Assembly: GCA_013399855.1 (NCBI GenBank)
Contig: VXAY01002814.1
Coordinates: forward strand, 2,065,912 to 2,129,911
DNA length: 64,000 nt
Direction: 5' to 3'
DNA from: Oxyruncus cristatus
Taxonomy: Eukaryota > Chordata > Aves > Passeriformes > Cotingidae
A program made the translations under genes and the position numbers. How positions within the stretch are numbered: position 1 is the first letter of the stretch; the number at the start of each line of letters is the position of its first letter. This document shows, in pieces, positions 13,193 through 25,862 of this stretch. Under the pieces are notes generated by a model. The model searched no databases and had not been told where the DNA came from. It worked only from the letters and a program-made list of their open reading frames with translations.

Positions 13193-16100
13193 CTAATGGG
13201 AATAAAAACATATTTTGAATGTAGTACATTTACCCACCCAGACAGGTAGCATGCTGAAGCAATGTAATCTGTCACTCCCAAACTGGAAGGTGATTATGGC
13301 TTATTTCCACCAGTGCCTAAATGTCACACGTTTTAACATCTGCATAATGATTCCTCTTTCTGAGCTGTTTTTGAAAAATGAAGTGCCCATGAGCCTGGGT
13401 GGGGTGCACATGGCAGACTAACAGAGGGCTCTGAGCCACTCTCTGAACTCGTACTGCTGCAGAAGTGGAACCACAGTGCTGCAAGGGGAGACAAATTATG
13501 GGGACAAAGAGAGGGCTGGAAGACAATAGGAAAACTAAGCAGGAGAGAATAAGAAGATGATCTGAGGAAATGAATACAGATAAGTATATGAAGGTCAATA
13601 AAACCGGGAACTACTAAAGTAACTCCCAAATCAGGCAGAACGTGAGTCCAAGCTCAGTGACACATAAAGGCCAGCCCATAAACACAGGGTAAGGAAAGAG
13701 AAAAGCTAAGAGAAAGGGAACATATTTACTGTTGCCTTATTTACAGGAAATGAGGACATATTTTAGTCTAATACATAATGTTATACATCCTCAGAAAAAT
13801 TCCTAAAAATAGGATACATTAACCTGAGGTCTTGACTAAACATCATTTAAAGATAAAATGTAATTTAAAACAGTCAAAATGGAAAAACAGTAAGTAGAAG
13901 TGTAACAGGTTCTACAGGAAACCCTAAGATTTTCAAACACAACTTCACTGAAGTGGCAATAGCATCATTCAAGAACAGCAAGTGGCAGAGGGTCAGACTC
14001 TCTTTCAGACTGGGACCTGCTTCAACTTGTGATGGTCTTGAGAGATAAAGTAATTTCAGATTTACTACAATGCAACATCATCCCAACAGCAACCTTTTGA
14101 CTCACCTGTCCCAACACTTCCTAGACATTTGTCAGCTCTCAAAAGGTCCCTACAGCAAGTGGTGAAAGAACAGCATTCCTTCATCTGCCCAACCTCAGGA
14201 GCCATCACCCATCCATACACTTTGCTGTCTCTTCCTTCAAGGTGCTCACAGACTGGGGCCTACACGCCCTATCCAGACTGGTCCTATTGTTCCCAGCACT
14301 ATTTCAGTGTGATACATACCAATTTGTTTAGCACCTACAAAAATATTTGTCAAACTAGACACACAAATTACATCCTTTGGCATATGGAAAGAATTTCTAA
14401 GTTCTTCCCTGTGCTTCCAGCTAGCATTTATTCTCCTCTAAGAGAAAGCCCAGGTAATTCAGAGTTCAATTTGACCAGACCCGTCACAAAAAAACAGCTT
14501 AGGAAACCTTTTGCCACAAGAGTTTTCAAAGTTGAAACTAACATGTTTTGATTCTGAATAATCCTCCTTATTTGTTGTTTTTCATATGACTACCATAAAA
14601 CACTTCCTTCAGATGAAAAAAATGTCTTTACTCAGTGTAACACAGACTACGCTGCATTCTCTCAATACTCTCATACTTCTAAAATAAGAAAGTAAATTCT
14701 GCTATTAGAGTAAATCCACTGCCCCCAAATCTACAATACTAGGAGAGGAGAGTAACACTTATCTCTAAAATGTATTTAGTAAATAGCATTCACTGTACTT
14801 TCACCACTTGGAAGCTGCTGGACTGATTTTATGGGGCATCTCTACAGTGCTCCTAACACATTGAATTCTGTGTAAACTAAAAGTGTACAGTCTCAGAGGA
14901 TGACACTGACACAGCATAAGCCAGGTCATGCCAAATCACATACAGAGCACCTCTTAGCAATGCTGTCTTTTATATCAGAGACATGTGGGATATTTTTGTA
15001 CAGCTTTAGCCTAACTGGAAAAATCTCCCATGCATGAAAATTGCAGGATTTAAGGACTTAACTGGTGATTATTTGGAGGAATATTGAATAGATGTTGGCA
15101 TTCCACCCGCAGAAACAAGCCTCCTTAACTACCTCAAAAATACTACAGTTTATCCAATATAGTATAGTAATTAGTTTTCGTTTACACAATGTTTCTGGTC
15201 ACAATTTTTTATGGTCAGCATAAGGGTAAAGCAGCATCAGTGTATCTTTTAAGGCATTAGAGGACAGCATAAGAGAAAATATTATTCCTTCTAAATAATG
15301 ACCAAAGAAATGCATTACCTTGCAATAATGCATTTTCACTGTATTTTTCATTTGAGATAGTTAAATGTTTGCTAACAAAACAGCTTTCCTCCTTAGGAAA
15401 CACTTGGGTTTGCATTTATTACCAATTAAAACTTGAAAACCTTTTTCATCATCCTGCAGCATGACAAATGTCTTCCTGAGGGACAGATCTACCAAAGTTA
15501 CCAAGTCCTATGAGGCAGGAACTGACAGACAGAAAGCAGAGCAACTAAGAAGTCTGGCATGAGCATCCTCACTAAGTGATCATATAGTAAACATCTTTAA
15601 ATAAACACAAAGCTTATCATAATTTATTTTTTTAATCACATACGAACGTCTGTTTGAAATGCTGGTTCCGCTAACCAGGTTTTAGAAAGGACTGCAGAGT
15701 TCTGCTGTGCCTGCCAAAGTTGGGATTTTTACTACACGGACCTAAGGCAAGGTTAAGTGAGCCAAATACGTTATTTTTTTTGGAAAGAATTCAACAGACC
15801 CTTCCAAAAAAGGCAAGCATCACTGTTTCAACACCTGCCTTGAACATTAACTACTTACTCTTCAGAACAAATTAAAAGCAACTCTAACATGCTTAGCATA
15901 ACCCAGAGCATTAAAACCAAATAATGTTTTAAATATTTGGGAATATATTAATTTTTATCTGAGCACTAATTACACAGCTTGACTTGGTGATTAAGAAACT
16001 GCTGTCACAGACACTTTTATCTCCTCCCTTTATCTCCTGCAGCAGTTACTTTCTGAGGTTGCTGAGTGGAAAAAGTGCCCCAGCTCTATTTCTTCCAGTT

Positions 16101-19100
16101 GTGAAGACATGAAAAGTGACTGCACCAGAAACATCTTCTGCTGCTGAGTTCACCACACGCCCTGTGACATTTCTGAGGCTAAATGAGGAAACTTCCGAAC
16201 TGTACATGGAAAATCCGTTTGTAAGACCAAAAGATACTGGCCACGGTCACTAACCACAGCAAGGATCATGGTTCAAAGGGCTCTTCTACAGTCAGAGGAA
16301 ATGAGGATCAAGTACAGTATTTTGAAAACTTGCTACCAAACCCTGAGTATTCCATCAAAGAACAAAACGTGTTTAGGAACATATTTTGGTTACATACACT
16401 ACTGCCTTGCTGACAACTGGGGAAGATAGGAACTGAAATTTTCTTTGCACCGTACCAAGGCAAGGAAACACATACCCCTCATATGCTGGGGAAGGTGGGG
16501 GGGAAATAAAGCCTTTACAGGTCCCCTAAGAAAACTTTCCAGTTACTATTCATCAGAGGGAACAACTCAAATATATACACTGGTGAGTGTGAATATTGCT
16601 CACACAAAAACAGCATATTCTGTTTCTTATTTTACCTATTTCCTTCTTTCCTTCTGAATGTTTACTGCCCTTTTTTATTTGAATCTGATCCAGGTGCGAT
16701 ATTTACTTTGTTTTATGACATTTTAAGTATTTAATGTAGTTATAATTCAGAACTCCCAAGTAGGAAGCAAGTCCATAATTTAAGCCTTGAGAGAGAGGTA
16801 GACAGCTCTGGGAGACGACTCAGAACACAAAGTGTCCATAGCCACACAGCATGAACCAATCCGTCCCCTCACAGCAACAGCTACTCACCACTCACCAAGG
16901 GCCTGCCAGCACAACTGAGCAACTAATCCACCCCCAAAGCCAAGATATAGGCAAATATAGTAGCAGAAAAAAGCAGAATCCTTCCTTCATATTTTATCTG
17001 AGCTACACGGTATCAGATCCATGGTGGAACATGTAGGAGAGGAGTCAATCTGCTCAGAACAAGATTAAAAAACTTGAACCAACTTTCAGAGAAGCCCACA
17101 TGGGGATCAGATTCAGCTGGTGTTTTTTGATACTGTACTTTGATGTGCTATGCTCGCCTTACAGAGCAAAAGTAAAGCCATGGATGAAATATCAAGTATT
17201 CCAAAAGTAAAAAATGTATCTTCTGTTGGTCCTAAATCCACATACAACATACTATAATCATCAAGAGAAAAATCCTCTCTGGTAAGGGACTAAGAAACAT
17301 GCTGCTTTTGAAATGACATGCAACATTTGTGAATCCTCTATCAGCTTTCCATAGTTCTTACCAGCCACAGAGGTGTGACGCTTTCAGGCAACAGTAAAAT
17401 TTTTCATGTTCAGTTAGTGTTCTCAAGACCACATACAGTCATTACAAAATTGCACTTCCAGGTCTCACATTTTTGAAAACAAACACATAAAAGAAGCTTT
17501 ATCTCAATTACATTTTAGATTTTAGTTCTACTTCCTAGGAGATGCTCAGTTTGCCAGGTACCTAAGATCCTTTTATAATTAAGGCTGTTCAGTGTTTTCT
17601 CAGGGTAAGAGAAGAACCATGTGAGATCAGATTCTTTCACATCTTTATGCATCTAGAAATAAGATCCTGGGATCTTTTATCAAAGCTGAAATTGTGTCAA
17701 CTCCAGTGTAACTTTCAAAACCCCCAAGGAACAGTTACTAGAATGATAAAGAAACATACTTCAGTGAAAATCAAAATAAAGGGGAAATACATTCCCAAAG
17801 TTTAGGGCTCAGCAGAAGATTATTAATTGCACACAGGTAACTGTCCACTCATCTCACATTAATCTAACAACATATTAATAGATTCAACATAACACTCATT
17901 TGACATGAGCAAAATAAGGTAGCAGAAGGGATTCTGTTTCAAGTTAGAGCCCATTTAGTGGAAGAAGTGAAAGGAGAATTAAAGCCTATCTGTGCAACTG
18001 CGGCTATAGTTTCCACTGGAATCAATGAGTCAGTAACACAACCTGTTGTGATTTACTATCTCCATGTCAGTAACACCACCAGTCTGCCAAAATCCACTGC
18101 CTGCTTCTGTAAACTTGCACTGACTAGCCCCATTTACTGAAGCAAGCAAAAAAGGGAAGGAGCCGTGATCACAGAGAAGATTATCACAGATGCCTGTTCC
18201 AGGCCCTTCAGCCTGCTGCAAGATGGGTTTGGGACCTCAACCACTAAATTCCAGAATATTCTTTCTTCCCTTATCCTTGTAGCCTAGATTAACTTAAAGC
18301 CCAAGTCTTCCTGACTACCAGCCATCTTGGTTCTGAAAGTGATGGGTCTGGGCTCCTAGAGGGGCCACAAGAAGGAGGAACACTCAGGATCAGTCAGAGG
18401 CAGCAATGAGAAAGGCCAGCAGGAGATACAAGGTGCAGCATCATCCAGATCTGGCCTATCCACACTCCTAACACAAAGGTTTGTTTGCAGTGATGACCCA
18501 CGAAGACAGCCCACTCTCAAAGCTGAAACACTGAGCAATAAAACCTGAGTATTGAAAAACGTCTTGGGTGACATGGGATCCAGTAGGAACTTGGAAAACC
18601 AGGCTCCAAAAAAAGCACAGGACTTTGAAGTCCCACAAGAGGAGAAACCATGGTAGCACATGAACCTGCCTTGTTTTCTCTGAAATTTACTGGCAAGTTG
18701 CTATTTTTGAAACATTTCTGCCCAAACCAAAGTGATTACAGTGAAAGCAGAGGACATTATACATCATAAAATTTCACTATTTTGGGCCGTCACACATATA
18801 GAAAATTTTTACCATACACTGCATACTCATTTCATGTACTGTATCTTGCTTCCTAAGCCAGAAATATCCCTTCTCTACTGTAATGGCTTCCTGAAACAAG
18901 CTTTGAATGAAAAGAAAAAAAACAATCCCCCTAGATATTTAAAGATGCCTTACTGGGGTTATTGTATAATCTTAAACTCCTTTTACCGAATGCAGGCAAT
19001 GCATTGCTTTCAAGCATGTATTCACCACCCTGTCATTTCCAGCCATTCCTACTGCTGACAGAATTCTTCCCTTCTTCTTCCAAGAATTTAAGAACCCCCA

Positions 19101-21174
19101 CCATATGTAGCCTGAGGTCTCCCTAATATTTCTGGGAGCAAACCCAGTTATACAGACTTCAGAAAATTCATATTTTGTAGGAGTTGAATCAGACGAGGAG
19201 ACAAAGTCTACAGGGAAAATTACTGTTGCAAAAAGCATAGTAAGAGTTACATTTACTAAACACTGCTTTTAATCCGACACATAGTGATAATTTTCACATT
19301 TTTTCAAAAGGCAAGGAAATGGTGTGGGCAGCGGAGAGGAGAATATGAACTCTTCCAAGTGGAAGAGGGCAACTACAGGATTATTTCCAGCTTCTGAGTA
19401 GAACGATGAAGATTCATAAAAAAATAAACCCAGGATTCTACAGAAACGTAAACGTTCCTTTAAATTCCTCTTCACACTGTTACACAACGCTGCAAATCTA
19501 CTGGTTTTACATGGAATAGTGAAAGGTCACTATTTATACAAAATTTTTTATCACTATTCATGTATTTCCTATCCTTCCTCACTCTTCTGCTAGCAGAGCA
19601 TTCTGTTCACATCTGGGTCTGTTTAACCAGTGATTGGAAATTTAGCCTCCTGATTTCCCGTTAAATACTAGGCACAGGAAAACAAATAGCACTTGTTTTT
19701 CAGTGAGTTTTGTCAGTCATCCAAATCTAGTGCAAACCATAGAACAGCCTGTGGTTTGGTGGCAGTGACCCAAAATATGTGAACCATATTTTCATGAAGT
19801 GAAAGGAATAAACCAGCTATTGGCTGAAGTAATAAGAACATGGGTTTTTAATTCTTAGAAATACAGAAATTACTAATAATTAAAATCTTCATTCTAACAG
19901 TCTTCTTTAAAGACTTGATCTTTTCAAATCTCAAGCCAAGAGCATGTGATCTGGTTTTGTATTTATCATTACTGCTCTTGCTTTCTCCATTTTGCTAACT
20001 TAACACACACATTCAGTCCTATTAAAGAAGTTCTTGTGAGTAAGCTAATTTGCTTGCATAAGTGCTTTCTCATCCATAACTCTTCCTCATTCAATTGCCT
20101 GAATAACTCAGAGAAAACGCTGAAGTATTACTTCTTAAATCATATATTATATAAAATCACATATGTAGATATTTAAGGGGTTTTTGGGTCTATTCTAACA
20201 GTGATTTCTGCCAGGAAATCACAAAGGATTGGGTCCTTTCTTTCATTGATTTAATTCTTACTACTTTCACTTGCTGAGTCAAGACATTCCTAGGCTATAA
20301 AAGCAATTGAGAAAGCTACCAAATCTAAAGCAAAAAATTACTTGCTGAGTAGCACCTATAAAACCCTCTTTCTGTGAAGTTTCATAAAACTCCTGGTTTT
20401 CTGCCAAGACATGTTCGCAATAAACTGGCTTTAGGGAAGGAGAGAAATGACGACTTGATGGGAAGGAAGGAAATCATTTTGCTGCATGAAAACTTAAAAG
20501 TGGGGTGGGGGGAGAGGTCTGGTAATGTTTTCCTGCAAGACTGACCTGCAACAAGATCACAGGCAAAAGCATTTTCTACGGGTGTTGCCTAACTTTTGTA
20601 AAATTGTGATCTGTCGTAATCTAACCAGTCTAGTCACCAGTGAAGATGTCCTTCATCTTCCTCTCCCGCTCCCCGTTTACAATTTAATTTGGCATTTATT
20701 CCCTGCTGAGGAAAAAAAAAAATTTAGCACAGCTGCTAAGTATTCCCCTTGCTGGACTTAATGGAGCTTACCACCCATGTGCTACTCTTTAGAGCAATGA
20801 GCCCATGAACGCCTGAACAGAAAATGCCTGTTCCCAAACTGTTCTATTTTTATGACATGTAAAAATATACAATCAGACTAATATGACTAGATGCACCAGT
20901 AATTGAAGTGATGATTTTCAATTACTTAGGTCAGGCAGAGTTCATGCACTAACCCATTTCAGGTATTTTTGGATGGAAATGCCATGACACTAAGGTATAT
21001 TTATTTTTAACACGATGAGAATAAACTCAAGACTTACTTTACTAAAATTACAATAATTTCCCAGCAACTTCTTCACTTGTCAATATATGAACAACTCATG
21101 CAGAGTCTGAAAATAACCCTGTCCACGCCAAATGTATTGCTAACACCACACTAGATAGTCACCATACATTCTTT

Positions 21175-21195
21175 TCTCTCTCTCTCTCTCACACA
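21175..21195. repeat. (TC)n microsatellite
   Basis: Eight TC units followed by ACACA. Intronic simple sequence. Confidence 0.9.
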
Positions 21196-22524
21196 GAGTA
21201 ATTTTTGTTAAGTTTTTTCAAGGTGTGCAAATTTTTATTTAAGACTCTTCACCAATGTTCTTTCTGATTTATGGATGAGGAAAGCACCCAGAGAAGGAAA
21301 ATGACAACACAGACAACAGACTAGTAAAGAACAAGTTCCTTTAGCACCCATGCCCTGTCATGACGGCTTCCTCCAAAGTACTGTCACTCGGTAAGCATCA
21401 CTGGGCTTCCATTCAGTGACATACTTCTGGAAATAACTCTTCAATACATGACATTCAAAAAATCCTGATGCTAACCAAACACAAACTTTGGTTTGTTTGG
21501 GGCATGTTACCTAATTTTAATGTTCATTTATTCCACTGTGAGGCTTAAGCACCAGTGGACATTTTGTAAAAATGAAACTAAGTGCTGTCTCCATGAAGAT
21601 AAAGCATGTGACAAGTCACTGGGCTGAGAGAAACTATGTGCATTACACAATAAAAATAAGTGCAAAGCCACATGTACACACCAAAACTACACTTTTATAC
21701 TGAAAAATGTTTATCAAGAAGGTATTTTGTGCTTCCCCCTATATTATAACCATACACACCCAAAGGCTGGATTTTCTCCCACATTCATTTTAAACTTCTT
21801 AAGTGATGAAGGACCCAGGCCCAAAGCAAAAAACCAAGCTTGAATCACATGATAAGAAGTTAAACTCCAGCCTAACTCAGTAGTATTGTATTTTCCTGGT
21901 CTTTTGGATATGTGCTGACACAAGCTTTAAATCTCTTCATCCTTTCCCCTAAATAAAGCAATCTGGGGCAGCTTAGCTTTAGCGGAAACTCCAACAATGA
22001 ATTCACAGAGCAAAGGCAGAAGGCCATCCTCCTTATGAGGACATGAGAACACAGCCCTAAGCTCCAATACAATCATCCTTTACGCTCAGTGTGCCTTAGT
22101 TCCCCCACCAGTACAACGGTACTAGCAGCATTTCAGAGTGCTCCAGTTCACTATCTGCTCAGATCCTGGAGTTATCTTCTTTGCTAGAAATAACCTTTGA
22201 ATTTTTAATACAATTAATTTATAATACTTATTTAGTTTTTCATTCAAAACACATCTTCCTGGAACAGTTTTAAGAACTTTATTATGATGCTTTACAAGGA
22301 AAAAATAGCTAATATTAAAAAGAAATAAACACCTATGACTTCACTTATGATCCTTTAACTACAAACTTTGACCTGGTTCTAGCAGTATGGTCTTTATCAG
22401 CAGCAAGTCACAGAAGTTGTCATTTAAAACAGAACTTGCCTTTCTACCTAGGGCTCAATCAATGAAACAAATTTAATTCATATTTTACATACAGTATATA
22501 AAATTGTGAATGAATGTATTGTTT

Positions 22525-22574
22525 GGAAAGTCTGAAGGAAAAGCTGGAAAGTCTGAAGGAAAAGCTGGAAAGTC
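22525..22574. repeat. 21-bp minisatellite, about 2.4 copies
   Basis: The unit ggaaagtctgaaggaaaagc plus t starts at 22525 and 22546, with a partial third copy at 22567-22574. The period of 21 is a multiple of three, so a minus-strand frame reads as a repeated DFPAFPS peptide. There is no sign that this is translated. Confidence 0.9.
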
Positions 22575-24687
22575 AAAGAATATCCTGCCCGAGGCTTCCA
22601 TAGAGACAGACACAATAGTTATGACACTCCTGTGGTATGTGTGCCACAGATTTCTGGTTTGAGCACAGAATTCACGGGCATTAGAAAAGGTTTTATAAAT
22701 TTGAAATCTTCTATGATTCAAAATACTCCTGTTTTCTGGCTTCACTATATAGTAAAGGAGAATGAACAAGACAGATCCAAGCAGTTTTAAACAAGGGCCA
22801 AGGAAGCGTGGTCTGCACTCTGCAGCCCTTGGAGCTGCTATTTACCCTCCAGGCTCAATTCTCTGGAACTTACTGAAGGCTCTGGCACAGAGGCAGGGAG
22901 CCTCTCTGCTACTAGAGTAGAAGCAGAATGTCCTTTTGTCCCACAGCTCACCTGAAACAAGGACCCTTGAAACAGCAAAGGGAAAAGCTCTTCTAGGACA
23001 GAGGCAGTCCCAGAGACTGGAAACAGGCAAGGTACAACACAGGCAAACAGCTCTAAGGAACACTAGAGCCCATTAATTTCTACTTGGCACACTGCACTCG
23101 CCTACAGGTGCTACTAAGGCTTCCTCAGCATTTCCCATGTTTTCTGTGTGATTCTGTGCTCTTTTTTCAGAAAGCTTTTGGGAAATCAACACATTTGTCC
23201 TTGTGAGCAGCGTGGAATTGTGGAAAAGCAACAGATGATGACCACGCGAAGTTGTTCAGTCGGTAACCCTCATGGCTTATCATCCCAAGCTGCCCTACCT
23301 ACTCAAAAATTGGGTCATGAAAAGTGGGAAGGCTGATGAGTCCCTAATAGGAGACTGAAGTTAGCTTATGTTTGCAGCAAAGATACTGCCTTAGAGAGAA
23401 AACACAGAGAATGTAGTCTTGGAGAGAAAGGGACGACAGGGACTAAACTGGGAGAAGTAATGGTGGATCAGTACCCTCGCATCCTGCAATCTGATTCTGT
23501 GACCTCTTCATAGAAAAGAAAAATAGAAACCTTAACATGGTGGAACGAAAAATACATAAATCCTATGGCACTTAAGGAGATCCAAAATGGTTATGGAGAG
23601 CTATTCAGATATTTAAATGTGATTAGGGAGGGGTCAAGACTGAGAGCTGGTTAACTCCTTGCAACAAAAAGGTGAGCTCCTGCATCTGCTCAGCAGCATT
23701 ATCCCAGTGCCCTGCTGCATGCCGGCAGGACGGCATGACGCACCACAACTTTCAGCCCTTACCACGACCAGCAGAGATTAAGACAGAGTATTGAGAGGAT
23801 GTATTTGAGACCCACCAACATGGCAGCAAACCTGTGGCACCTACTATGTCCTGTCCCACCTGAGAAACAGTCCACTCCTTCCTGCACCATCAGTGGCCAC
23901 GTTTACTGTGGCAATTCTTGAGGTCAGGCAACTTCATTTGGCATGAATTCTGAGGGCTGCTGCTCATGTTTTCAAGCCTGTTTTTGTAACCAGAAGAGCC
24001 TGAAACAGTTTCCTGAAGCGAACACTTATCTAACGGTATAGTTTTGGCAGTCAAAGCCTTAGGTACATTCCTATTGTTCCTATGCTTAATGCAGGCTGCT
24101 GAAGCCCTGCTGAGCCAAACCAAGCAAGCTCAGCATGATCACAGTCTGAACACCTGCGCAGTTCACGGAGTGGAAATGGATGGCTCTCAGCAGAGCACCT
24201 TTCCACCCCCAGAGAAAGGCAAGGGGAGAGGGGATCCTGCGTGAGGAGGAAGAACACAAACTAGCTGAACACAAGCTAGCTGATATGAAATGGGAGTGGT
24301 GATGTAGTAATTTTAAAAGAAGATCAAAATTAAACTGAATGTAGGTCCAAGATTTTATTAACTGATGAAAGATGCTGTTTCTTTTGGTCAGGAGAGGAAT
24401 GAGGACTCTTATTGCACTGTTGTTCAGAATCTTGTTCCTCAGCTGTTTCCTGAGGAGACCTGAACTGTACTTGTTGCATGAAGGACATATAACAGGAATG
24501 GTCAACAAGAAGATAACAGTGAAGACTCTCCAAAACAGTAATGAAAAACCTAAGATTGTGAATACTTTAGAGTACGAACAAGCCCATGTTCTTTGCACCA
24601 ATTAGTAACAAACTGTACTGGAAACAGGACAGAGTCCTTCAAAGTTCAAAGTATCAAGGGTACTCTTTCTTGTACCTTGATGACAGG

Positions 24688-24714
24688 AAAAAAAAAAAAA
24701 CAAAACAAACAAAC
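24688..24714. repeat. poly-A / (CAAA)n tract
   Basis: Thirteen A followed by CAAA-type units. It could be an old retrotransposon tail, but no element body was recognised. Confidence 0.8.
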
Positions 24715-25724
24715 AGTCCCAGAAAGCTTATGGTATCCAGCAAGTGATAGAACTCTTGGTGCACTTAACAGCGTCACCACTGTATCAGGTCAACTGAGAG
24801 AGCAGTGCCCCTTCCCAGTGTTCTAGTGCTGCAGCACTGCCCACCTTCCTGTCCTGCTGATGCATGGTGACACCATTAAGTTTCCACTGGGTACTGCAGA
24901 AAGAGTCTTGCCTACCACTGTCAGCTGGGCTGGAGGAGAAAAATTAAGCCCTATAAGGATACAGCTAAAAATAATCAAGTTTAGTTCTGCAATTAGAGTT
25001 GAATATAGTAAAAGCTGCAACTTTTATAAAGACGACTCATGATTAGACATGATGTCACACATTAAAAATTTAATCCAAACAACTTGTCTGTTTCACTACA
25101 AATAGCAAACTTGAATGTCCTGGCAAACTGTAAGGACATGACTTACAAATACTAGGTAATATTTGGATCTTACATTATAAGCAGTGCTCCAGTCTTTCTG
25201 AGAAATAAAAATGATTTCATTCTGGGCTTAGCTTGGTCATTTCAATAGACTGAGCTTCATCACAGACATAAGCTGTAACTGTACATATTGAGCTCAATGC
25301 ATACAAAGTTTTCTTTTGGTCACAGACCACACAACTAGTGTCCACCCTTACTATTTCTTATTGCTTTAAGGCTTTTTGCCTTACGGTACTATCAGACTTC
25401 CAGTCAGGACTGGCAATCTTGTAACCTCATAGTTTTTGAACTAAAATGGCTGTTGGTATTAGCCACACGATGTGCAGATTCTGAAAAAGCAGTTTTGCTT
25501 TCTTTTCCTTGAATTCACATAACAAGTAATTGGCTACGTTTTCCCAAACTGCTTTGCCCTACCACCTAACTGTTCCCCAGAGCCCTACAATGAAACTTGA
25601 TCTACTGTTAACTTGGTTTTTTTAACATAAGTTTGAAAAATTTCCAAATGAATGCCATTAACTCCATGTCTTGTGTGACAAGTAGCTATGATAGAGAGCA
25701 GGCTAGAGGACTGTGTATACTTAC

Positions 25725-25862
25725 AAAGAAAACTCTTCGGATTCCAGGTGCCAGTCTTTCTGTTTTTAGCTTCCAGACCAAAGGCAAAGGAGAGTTGAGA
25801 AGAAACACCAAAGGCTTCTGGTGAATATGCACTGATGAAATTGGATTCAAATGTAACGTGAC
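25725..25862 (-). CDS. TGFBR3: TGFBR3 (betaglycan) coding exon 3 of those in window
   Basis: A 138-bp exon of exactly 46 codons. The acceptor is tgtttctctgtag and the donor is GTAAGT. It is phase 0 at both ends. The correct frame reads VTLHLNPISSVHIHQKPLVF and continues through LLNSP, PLVWKLKTERLAPG to RRVFF. Betaglycan has VTLHLNPISSVHIHHKSVVF, LLNSP and LVWHLKTERLATG here. The longer open frame covering this place (25585-26007) is a different, non-coding frame, so an ORF-only annotation would miss or mistranslate the exon. It joins QREV-type sequence upstream to VSLGSVVQF downstream as expected. Confidence 0.97.

Larger units (their letters stand above)
13193..25724 (-). other. TGFBR3 intron (about 12.5 kb)
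   Basis: Large intron between the 25725-25862 and 13009-13192 exons. It contains a (TC)n tract at 21175-21190, a 21-bp minisatellite at 22525-22574 and an A/CAAA tract at 24688-24714. Open frames, including one of 171 codons at 24086-24601 (minus), have no splice context or recognisable domain and are treated as chance. Confidence 0.8.

Noticed and set aside
24086..24601. Minus-strand open frame of 171 codons with hydrophobic stretches
   Set aside because: No recognisable domain, low-complexity Ser/Leu composition, overlaps other equally long frames, and lies mid-intron. Most likely chance.
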